55,230 nucleotides of DNA from an uncultured bacterium (GTDB lineage Bacteria > Cyanobacteriota > Vampirovibrionia > Gastranaerophilales > Gastranaerophilaceae). Position 1 is the first letter of the stretch; the number at the start of each line of letters is the position of its first letter. Made by a program: the position numbers and the translations under genes. Below the pieces are notes generated by a model, which worked only from the letters and a program-made list of their open reading frames with translations, was not told the DNA's origin and ran no database searches. Positions 41,830 through 48,774 of the stretch are shown one piece after another. The stretch is taken from contig CADBFN010000008.1 in NCBI GenBank assembly GCA_902794035.1, positions 1 through 55,230 of the forward strand, written 5' to 3'.

Positions 41830-43159
41830 CTGTTTTAACCTCTATCTTATGTGTAGGATTTTTTGTTACTTTTATTTTATCACTTAAACCTATATTCGGA
41901 GCCCACAAAATTTCTTTACCCTGAGTTAAAAAAAGTAATTCGTCTTTTATATGGTTTGGAATTTTCTTTGAATTTAGATATTTTTTTAATTTTTGGTGTC
42001 CTTTCATTCCGTATGGTTGGATAATATCCCCGTCTTGCCTGTTTCTAAACTCAAAATTGAAATCTATTGAGGAGAAATCCACATAAACAACCCTGCCAGA
42101 ATGTTTATCAGTTTTGTCAGGCATGCTATCACATTCGCAAATATTGACAGTAATTCTTCCATTTTTATATTCTCCGGTTTTATCTATTTTTATATTTATA
42201 TTTTCGTTATTTTTTTTCTCTATAAGTTCAAAATATTTTTCGCATACATATAAATCATATCCTGTTGTAACAGAACAAATTTTACCCGATTTTGAAGTGT
42301 TATTTTCAACTATAAATTTCAAAAGAGTTTGTATTCTTTGTTTGTCATAATCCTGCGGTACCAAAGGAATGACTAAATCATAAATAATTCGCATCTGTAT
42401 CGGATTGGACAAATTCAGAAAATCTTTTGTATTAAACTTATTATTTTTTAGTATTTTGTTTTTGATTTGATCAATGTACTCACATACAATTTCTTCTTCA
42501 TCTTTCGCATTTTGAATTAAAGAAGTCAAAGCATTAATTGTATTAGGATTAATTTCCTGAAATAAAGGTAAAATATCGCTTCTTATTAAATTTCTTTTGT
42601 GTATAGTATCTTTATTTGAACTGTCATTATTTGGTTTAAGATTATTTTTTTTGCAATATTTTTCTATTGTATTTCTGTCAATATTCAAAAGTGGTCTGTA
42701 GAAAATATCTCTGTGGGAAGAAATTCCGCATAAACCTGAGATGCCTGTACCTTTAGCGATTCTGTAAATCAAAGTTTCGGCATTGTCATTTTTATTATGT
42801 GCGGTGAATATAATATTTGAATGAAATTTTTTCGCACATCTGTCAAAAAAATCATACCTTGCGTTTCGGGCATCTGTTTCAGTGTGTGCAATATCAGATG
42901 GCAACTTTTCGCTGTAAAACTCTATTGAATTTTTCTGGCAAAATTCTTTACAGTTTTTTTCTTCCGTATCACTTTCTTCTCCTCGCCAGTTGTGATTTAA
43001 GTGAATTGCAATAATTTTGTTTTCGCAAATATTTTTCAGGCAATTGAGCAGGCACATTGAATCATAACCGCCGGAAAATGCAACAAGAAATATATTTTCA
43101 GGCTTATTAATATTATAATTTTTTAAAAATTTTTTGATAGTTTGTTCAATTATATTCAT
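41819..43159 (-). CDS. tilS: tRNA(Ile)-lysidine synthase
   Basis: 446 aa N-type ATP pyrophosphatase that adds lysine to C34 of tRNA-Ile(CAU). PP-loop SGGYDS (29-34); the family blocks HLNHNWRGEESDTE and FTAHNKNDNAET (with D-N-A-E-T) and the RPLLNI segment follow; the C-terminal TilS domain covers about 360-440 (RNRQDGDIIQPYG). It starts 16 bp after the Clp_N protein and overlaps hpt. Confidence 0.94.
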   Translation of the reverse strand: MNIIEQTIKKFLKNYNINKPENIFLVAFSGGYDSMCLLNCLKNICENKIIAIHLNHNWRGEESDTEEKNCKEFCQKNSIEFYSEKLPSDIAHTETDARNARYDFFDRCAKKFHSNIIFTAHNKNDNAETLIYRIAKGTGISGLCGISSHRDIFYRPLLNIDRNTIEKYCKKNNLKPNNDSSNKDTIHKRNLIRSDILPLFQEINPNTINALTSLIQNAKDEEEIVCEYIDQIKNKILKNNKFNTKDFLNLSNPIQMRIIYDLVIPLVPQDYDKQRIQTLLKFIVENNTSKSGKICSVTTGYDLYVCEKYFELIEKKNNENINIKIDKTGEYKNGRITVNICECDSMPDKTDKHSGRVVYVDFSSIDFNFEFRNRQDGDIIQPYGMKGHQKLKKYLNSKKIPNHIKDELLFLTQGKEILWAPNIGLSDKIKVTKNPTHKIEVKTDGN

Positions 43160-43175
43160 TATTCAAAGGAATTTA

Positions 43176-44534
43176 TTATGAATTCAAATGTTTTTTTATA
43201 CCTTCACGAATTTCCAAAACATCTGTTCCGAGTTGTTCTAATGCCTGCATAGCTGTAGATTCAGGTTCTGTGGTAATTGCCCATAACAAATCAGAAGATT
43301 CAATTTTTGTTTTATTTGCTTTTTTGGCAATTTCCCACGCAGTTTCCAGAACACGTTTTGCACGTTTTGTAAACATGATTTCTTTATCTGAATAATCACT
43401 GCCCACTCCAACCATTTGTTCTACAATTTTTCTGGCGTCTTTTATGGTAATTTCAAGTTCATTGAGAACAACGGCACCTATACCTGTTGCTTCACCAATA
43501 ATACCAAGCATAAACATTTCGGTTCCGACAACGCATTTGCCCATACGTCTTGCTTCCTGCTTTGCCAGACGAAGGATTGTTAATGTTTCAGGCATTTCTT
43601 TTTCAATAGGTTTGATAATTGTATGAGCCAAATCATCATCATTAATCTTAAATTCTTTAAGAATATTATAAGCTACACCTTTTTTGGATTTTAATAAACC
43701 TAAAATCATATGTTCAGGCAGCACTTCGGATGAACCGAGCTCTTTTGCCGTTTGTTGAGCTAATGTCATTGCGACAAAAGCGTTTGGTGTGAATACAATT
43801 TGACGTCCTTCATATTCAGCACTTCTTGACTGAACTTTTGACAGTTTATCTTCAAACGCGCTGTCGGTAATGCCAAATTGTGCAAGTATTTTGGTCAAAT
43901 TTGATTCTTTATCTTCCAAAATAGATGAAATAATTTGTTCTGTTCCGAGAATTTCAAATCCTGAAGTTGAAAGTTTCGAAACTGCACGCTCAAGAACTTT
44001 TGAAGCTTCCAAATTATCAAATAAAGTATCTGTTTCTTTTGTCAAATCAATTTCCGGTTCTTTATTTTCTTCAATTTCAGGGTGAAAATCTTTTTTTACT
44101 TTCCTCTGAACCAGTTTTTCTATAAGCGGTCTTGATTTATCAATATCAAAACCAAGTGTTTCCAAATATGTTGATATTTTGGAATGTTTATCATTTATTA
44201 CTGCTAAGACAAGGTGTTCATAATGAACAGTTGAGTTACCGGATTCATTTACCAAATCCATTGTCTTTTGTAATATACGTTTAAAATCATCACTGAACGG
44301 AATTGAAGAATTCATATCTGCTTCTTCTATATTAAGGCTCATATATATTTCTTGCGCTAAATTCTCATATGTAATATCGTAGGAATTAAAAATCCTTGCA
44401 CAAAATCCTTTTGCGTTTTTAACAACTGCAAGCAGCAAATGTTCTGACAATACTTTATCAGAGTGGTCATAAATTGCAATGTTTTGTGCTTCTACAATTA
44501 CATTAAGAGCTTTTTCAGTGAATTTTTCAAACAT
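43176..44534 (-). CDS. Triple Clp_N domain protein without ATPase, 452 aa
   Basis: Built from three Clp N-terminal double repeats: about 1-150 (MFEKFTEKALNVIVEAQNIA, later HYEHLVLAVI), about 170-300 (TEQIISSIL, then PEHMILGLLKSKKG) and about 305-452 (LAKQEARRMGKCVVGTEMFM, then FTKRAKRVLETAWEIAKKAN). The third is closest to the ClpC N-domain. No Walker A/B or AAA+ sequence is present and no ClpP-binding loop. In ClpC/ClpA this domain docks substrates and adaptors, so a role as adaptor or decoy for a Clp machine is inferred. The start is 2 nt after the DUF1292 stop and has no site of its own, so it is coupled. Confidence 0.85.
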   Translation of the reverse strand: MFEKFTEKALNVIVEAQNIAIYDHSDKVLSEHLLLAVVKNAKGFCARIFNSYDITYENLAQEIYMSLNIEEADMNSSIPFSDDFKRILQKTMDLVNESGNSTVHYEHLVLAVINDKHSKISTYLETLGFDIDKSRPLIEKLVQRKVKKDFHPEIEENKEPEIDLTKETDTLFDNLEASKVLERAVSKLSTSGFEILGTEQIISSILEDKESNLTKILAQFGITDSAFEDKLSKVQSRSAEYEGRQIVFTPNAFVAMTLAQQTAKELGSSEVLPEHMILGLLKSKKGVAYNILKEFKINDDDLAHTIIKPIEKEMPETLTILRLAKQEARRMGKCVVGTEMFMLGIIGEATGIGAVVLNELEITIKDARKIVEQMVGVGSDYSDKEIMFTKRAKRVLETAWEIAKKANKTKIESSDLLWAITTEPESTAMQALEQLGTDVLEIREGIKKHLNS

Positions 44535-44536
44535 AA

Positions 44537-44824
44537 CTATTCGTCTTCTTCGTCTTCCAAATCTTCTTCATCAAGTATTTTATCTACATATTCTGAAACT
44601 CTGTCAAATTCTTCATCATCTTCAATTGTTTCAAAATAGCTTGTGCCGTCTTCTTCGGTATATGTTACGATAATTGTGTCATACATATCATCTTCAGAAT
44701 GGGACATATCTGCAAGAATTGCATATTGTTTCCCTTCAAAATCTATTATATCGTATAGTGCACATTTGATAACATTACCATCTTCATCTGTAAGTTCGAT
44801 TAAGTTGTTTTCTTCTTCTGCCAT
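44537..44824 (-). CDS. DUF1292 family acidic protein
   Basis: 95 aa, very acidic. Pattern IELTDEDGNVIKCALYDIID, F-E-G-K-Q-Y-A-I-L and the late E-D-D-E-E-F fit the DUF1292 (YrzB) family. In Firmicutes this family also lies next to ruvX, which is the arrangement here (29 bp after ruvX). AAAGGAG lies before the ATG. Function unknown. Confidence 0.85.
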   Translation of the reverse strand: MAEEENNLIELTDEDGNVIKCALYDIIDFEGKQYAILADMSHSEDDMYDTIIVTYTEEDGTSYFETIEDDEEFDRVSEYVDKILDEEDLEDEEDE

Positions 44825-44853
44825 TTTTTTGCTCCTTTATTTTTGTAAATTGT

Positions 44854-45258
44854 TTAATTTATTCTCGAAAGGTATTGCTCCAGTATAATACAAGCACTTT
44901 CAATATCAACCAATCCTTTGTCTTTTCTGAAATCAATTTTTTTATTGCGAAGATTTTCTTCTGCACTGTCTGAGGTTAGTCTTTCGTCTTCAAATATTAC
45001 CTCATAACCTTTTATTTTTGAAACAAATTTTTCGCAATTTTCTGCCTGAAATCCTTTTGTTCCGTCCATGTTTATTGGTAATCCGGCAACTATTTTTTCT
45101 ACATGATTGTCTTTAGCGATTTTATGTATTGTTTCAATAGCTTTGTCTTCCGGTTCTCTTGGGATGTATGAATGACCTTGAGCAGTAACTAAAAGAAAAT
45201 CGCTCAGGGCTATTCCTATTCGTTTAGTTCCGATATCAAGAGCCATTATTTTATACAT
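44854..45258 (-). CDS. ruvX: Holliday-junction resolvase-like RuvX (YqgF)
   Basis: 134 aa (130 if the second Met is used) with an RNase H-like fold. ALDIGTKRIGIALSD holds the first catalytic Asp8; GLPINMDGT, EDERLTS and the C-terminal D-I-E-S-A-C-I-I-L segment supply the others. Homologues process pre-16S rRNA or junction DNA. It overlaps the upstream gene by 8 bp. Confidence 0.92.
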   Translation of the reverse strand: MYKIMALDIGTKRIGIALSDFLLVTAQGHSYIPREPEDKAIETIHKIAKDNHVEKIVAGLPINMDGTKGFQAENCEKFVSKIKGYEVIFEDERLTSDSAEENLRNKKIDFRKDKGLVDIESACIILEQYLSRIN

Positions 45259-46849
45259 CAGATTTTACCCAATTTGTTTCTATATATGTTATTTTATCCG
45301 AAATATTTTCATCTGTAAACATTTCAGTATTCAAATCTTTATTATATTTTATAAGAACTAAATATTCATAAATGCTGCGTTTTAGTATCTCTGTTAATAA
45401 CTGCTCAAAAGCGTCATTATTATATGCGATATTATATATCTTCTGAGCTTCATCATTTTTGTCTATTGAATATTTAATATATGCACAGAAAATAAGTTTA
45501 TTTTTCCATGAAACTTTTTCTTCTGTATAAAATACTTTATCTTTATAATTTCTAATCAACTCATCTAAATTTTTGGTATTTTTTAATTCTTTTAACAGTT
45601 CTTCAAATTCGTCGCTGTAATCAGCATCTAAAAACCAATGAGAAGATATTTTCATTTCATCAAGACTTTTTATTATATTAATATTGGTTTTATCGGGTAT
45701 AAATTCATTTTTTATAATCTCATCGATATATTTTTCATCACAATCTATATCTATTAACAAATTTCTCCAGCAAATGTATTCATACGGAAGTTCCCAATCC
45801 GAATCGGATTTTTTAATAGTTGTAATTTCAGCATTAAACAGAATATTTTTAAAGATTTCAGGTTTTACTGATACGACTTTTTCATCTTTTAAAAATTTCT
45901 CTAAAATTTTGTTGCATTCAAATTGTGAAATATCATAGAATCCAAAGCAATCTTTAATGCCTGTTTCAATGTTTATAACAATTGATATAAAACGAATTCT
46001 TTTTTCTTCGGTTATTCTTGTGCAAATCATTGCAACATCACCATGACCGTCAGGATATGTCACATAAAATTTGTCAGGTTTTGTATTTATGAGAAGTTTT
46101 TTATACAATTCTTTTGTATTATCCGTTCTCATACCTGACATTTTTAATGTTGCAAGGCTTTTTCTTATTCTTTGATTAAGCTCTCCTGTTGTGTATTTAT
46201 TCATTCTTTCAAGCAAATTCAGAGCAAGCTGGGATTTTGTATTGCCAAGTAATTTCAGAGCTTCTTTCCCTTCAGGACTGTCAGGATTAGATTCAAAAAC
46301 GGGTATAAGAATGTTTGCCAGAGCATCAGATTCAAAATCATGCTCAAATGAATTCAGTAATGTTATTTTATCTTCAGTTTTGATTGATGCAAGAAAATCC
46401 ATAAAATCAATCTGAACTTCCGGATTTATAATTGCATTTTTTAATAACTGTTTTGTGTTTTCGTCAAGAATTTCATCAGCATCTTCAACATACTCTGAGC
46501 AATTATCATAAGACCAGTCTGCATCAAGCTCTCTGAGCATATTAAGTACCATTACTCTTATATCTGTTGAAAGATTTTTATTTTTCATCATTTCCCACAA
46601 GCCGGAAATTAAATCATTTTTACTGACAAAATGTTCTAACAAAAAGCATATTACAGGAATTTTTTCTTTTGAGGCATTGGATAATTCTTTGAATAATAAC
46701 TTTGATAATAACGATTTATCTTCCTGTGAATCAAGTAAATCTATATCATCAAGACAATTTCTTATATCTTCTACCGAATTTATTTTACAAAGTAGCTTTG
46801 TTAAAGTTGATTTTATTTCAAACGGATTAAGTTGTTTTGAGACGCTCAA
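45251..46849 (-). CDS. Hypothetical helical-repeat protein, 532 aa
   Basis: Begins at a TTG (MSVSKQLNPFE) 1 nt after the zinc-domain gene, with AAAGG 9 nt upstream; no in-frame ATG lies nearby. The first ~240 residues are short helix pairs of HEAT-like character (KSLLSKLLFKELSNASKEKI, ALKLLGNTKSQLALNLLERM). A central mixed region (about 250-350) contains YVTYPDGHGDVAMICTRI, resembling a small beta domain. The C-terminal part is helical and acidic. No family is recognised. It sits between the two Clp-type domain genes and could be a partner. Confidence 0.75.
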   Translation of the reverse strand: MSVSKQLNPFEIKSTLTKLLCKINSVEDIRNCLDDIDLLDSQEDKSLLSKLLFKELSNASKEKIPVICFLLEHFVSKNDLISGLWEMMKNKNLSTDIRVMVLNMLRELDADWSYDNCSEYVEDADEILDENTKQLLKNAIINPEVQIDFMDFLASIKTEDKITLLNSFEHDFESDALANILIPVFESNPDSPEGKEALKLLGNTKSQLALNLLERMNKYTTGELNQRIRKSLATLKMSGMRTDNTKELYKKLLINTKPDKFYVTYPDGHGDVAMICTRITEEKRIRFISIVINIETGIKDCFGFYDISQFECNKILEKFLKDEKVVSVKPEIFKNILFNAEITTIKKSDSDWELPYEYICWRNLLIDIDCDEKYIDEIIKNEFIPDKTNINIIKSLDEMKISSHWFLDADYSDEFEELLKELKNTKNLDELIRNYKDKVFYTEEKVSWKNKLIFCAYIKYSIDKNDEAQKIYNIAYNNDAFEQLLTEILKRSIYEYLVLIKYNKDLNTEMFTDENISDKITYIETNWVKSDV

Positions 46850-46850
46850 T

Positions 46851-47114
46851 TTATTTTGCCTTTCCCCAGAATGCTTTTAAAATTTGTTGTGCTTCGGCAC
46901 AAGGGATTCTGTCCTCAAGAACAAAATATTGCAATGCTATCATAGTGCATTCCGAACAAATATTTACCCCCGGACCTTCAATCATCTTTATCACCTGTGT
47001 ATTAGGTCGTCCGCAGAAACTACAATAAACAAGTTCTTGTTTTTGTTCTTCTTCTTTATGTTCTTTAGATTTATTCTTTTTTGAACCCAGGCTTACAACT
47101 TTATCGTCTGACAT
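46851..47114 (-). CDS. Stand-alone ClpX-type zinc-binding domain protein, 87 aa
   Basis: Residues 28-65 reproduce the N-terminal zinc domain of ClpX: C31-S-F-C34-G-R-P, KMIEGPGVNIC53-S-E-C56. The ClpX AAA+ domain is absent; the protein stops after a short helix. The first 27 residues are a Lys/Glu-rich leader. In ClpX this domain dimerises and binds adaptors such as SspB and substrates. Standing alone, it could bridge to adaptors or compete with ClpX. AAGGAG lies 6 nt before the ATG. First gene of the run to hpt. Confidence 0.88.
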   Translation of the reverse strand: MSDDKVVSLGSKKNKSKEHKEEEQKQELVYCSFCGRPNTQVIKMIEGPGVNICSECTMIALQYFVLEDRIPCAEAQQILKAFWGKAK

Positions 47115-47133
47115 TTTAAACTCCTTATTATGA

Positions 47134-47223
47134 GTGAATCGTGAGTCGTGAATGGTGAATTGTTTTTTACAACAAATAAATATAAGTTATTATGAAACGG
47201 TCAATTCACGATTCACATTTCAC
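47134..47223. repeat. GTGAATCGTGAG inverted-repeat element, second copy
   Basis: GTGAATCGTGAGTCGTGAAT (from 47134) with an imperfect complementary arm CAATTCACGATTCAC (from 47202) ending at 47223. The left arm matches that at 14914. It lies between the divergent zinc-domain gene and the TPR lipoprotein gene and could be an operator or a mobile palindromic repeat. The rest of this 201-bp gap is AT-rich. Confidence 0.55.
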
Positions 47224-47315
47224 TTTTTTATTGTAACTTAAATTAATGAAATTTGCCATATATTTATTATTAAATTATAATAAATTAACAACCTTATTTT
47301 TTTAAGAGGAGATAT

Positions 47316-47897
47316 ATGAAAAAGACATTACTTATAGTCAGTGTTCTAATTGTAGCTGTTGTATCAACGGCTTGTATAAATAATTTTGCGGTGAGAGATC
47401 TGAATAACAAAGCCCAGATGTATATGCAAAAAGGTGATTATGCTCAGGCAATAGAAAGACTTAAATCAAGTATTGACTTAGATCCTTCTATATATGAAAC
47501 ACATTATAATCTTGCAATTGCATACACTCAGGCTGAAGATTATCTGAATGCATCTGATGAATATCAGAAAGCTTTGGAAATTAAACCAAATGAAGCGGAT
47601 GTATTCTATTCTCTTGCAACATCACAAAATAATCTTGCAATTGATATTGAACAGGGTCGTGTAAGATTGAATTCTGAAGGTGAACTTTATAAGCCGAAAG
47701 CTGATGAAATTGATTTCAGTGAAGAATATAAAATGAGCGAAAAAGAACAGAATTATGTTGCTCAATATAAAGATGCTGCGATTAAGAATTACAGTAAATA
47801 TCTGGAACTAAAGCCAAAAGCTTCTGACAGAGAAGAAGTTGAAAAACAAATAGAATCTTTGGAAGGGAAAAGTTCAAATCCCGCAAATGAGGAGTAA
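47316..47897 (+). CDS. TPR lipoprotein, 193 aa
   Basis: Signal peptide with a lipobox-like VSTAC, lipidation expected at Cys20. Two to three TPR units cover about 30-130 (NKAQMYMQKGDYAQAIERLK, THYNLAIAYTQAEDYLNASD, VFYSLATSQNNLA) and another lies near 145-185. AGAGGAG lies before the ATG. The next gene, 4 bp downstream, is lgt, which would attach the lipid to this protein. Confidence 0.85.
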   Translation: MKKTLLIVSVLIVAVVSTACINNFAVRDLNNKAQMYMQKGDYAQAIERLKSSIDLDPSIYETHYNLAIAYTQAEDYLNASDEYQKALEIKPNEADVFYSLATSQNNLAIDIEQGRVRLNSEGELYKPKADEIDFSEEYKMSEKEQNYVAQYKDAAIKNYSKYLELKPKASDREEVEKQIESLEGKSSNPANEE

Positions 47898-47901
47898 ATG
47901 A

Positions 47902-48696
47902 TTGATTATACCCGCTCAAAATGATATTGCATTTAATTTTTTGGGGATATCAATTTATTATTACGGGATAATTCTGGCCAGTGCGATATTTTTTGCACTG
48001 ATATTTGCAAATAAATTATTTAATTATTCACATCCTGATTTAAAAAAAGATATAATTCTTGAATTTGCCCCTGTAATTATAATTACGGGAATATTGTTTG
48101 CCCGTTTATATTTTTGTATTCTGAATCCTCATTATTATTTTAGCCATCCTATTGAAATTTTTGATATCCGCGAAGGCGGTTTATCTATTCATGGTGGTAT
48201 AATTGGCGGAATTGTCAGCACATTGTTTATGATGAAAAAATATCGGTTGAATTTTTTTACAATAATAGATCCAATTGCATGCTCTACATTTTTGGGTCAG
48301 GCGATAGGCAGATGGGGAAATTATTTTAATTCCGAAGCTTACGGTTTACCTGTAGCATCTCAAAATTGGGGTTTATATGTACCGCTTGGCAGAAGGATTT
48401 CAGGTTATAGTCAATATGAACTGTTTCATCCGACATTTTTGTATGAAAGTATTTTAGATTTTATTTCTTTTCTGTTTTTATTTTTTATATACAAAAAATT
48501 CGGTAAACAATATAAAGGATTGGTATTTTTTTCATATTTGATTTTGTATTCACTGATAAGGTTTTTTATTGAACAAATAAGAATTGACAGTGTATTGAAT
48601 ATAGGCTCGGTACCATTTGCACAGATAATTTCTGTCATTTTGTTTATAACCGGTATATGCGGAATATTATTTGTTTTTAAAACAAAAACGAATTAA
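47902..48696 (+). CDS. lgt: Prolipoprotein diacylglyceryl transferase
   Basis: 264 aa, seven membrane helices. Transfers diacylglycerol to the lipobox cysteine. HGGIIGG (97-103) holds the essential His region and GRWGNYFNSE (136-145) is the Lgt signature. Starts at TTG, 7 nt after GGAG; an out-of-frame ATG four bases upstream is not the start. Coupled to the TPR lipoprotein gene. LspA (40833) acts next in the same pathway. Confidence 0.93.
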   Translation: MIIPAQNDIAFNFLGISIYYYGIILASAIFFALIFANKLFNYSHPDLKKDIILEFAPVIIITGILFARLYFCILNPHYYFSHPIEIFDIREGGLSIHGGIIGGIVSTLFMMKKYRLNFFTIIDPIACSTFLGQAIGRWGNYFNSEAYGLPVASQNWGLYVPLGRRISGYSQYELFHPTFLYESILDFISFLFLFFIYKKFGKQYKGLVFFSYLILYSLIRFFIEQIRIDSVLNIGSVPFAQIISVILFITGICGILFVFKTKTN

Positions 48697-48725
48697 TTTT
48701 TATAAGTAGGCAATTTAATTGCAAA

Positions 48726-48759
48726 AAAATAAAGGTACGAAATTTCGCACCTTTATTTT
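48726..48759. terminator. Bidirectional terminator between lgt and ileS
   Basis: AAAATAAAGGT (48726-48736) pairs with ACCTTTATTTT (48749-48759), with an inner CGAAA/TTTCG pairing, between two convergent genes. A/T tracts on both sides. Confidence 0.85.
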
Positions 48760-48774
48760 CTGTTTTATATTTAA

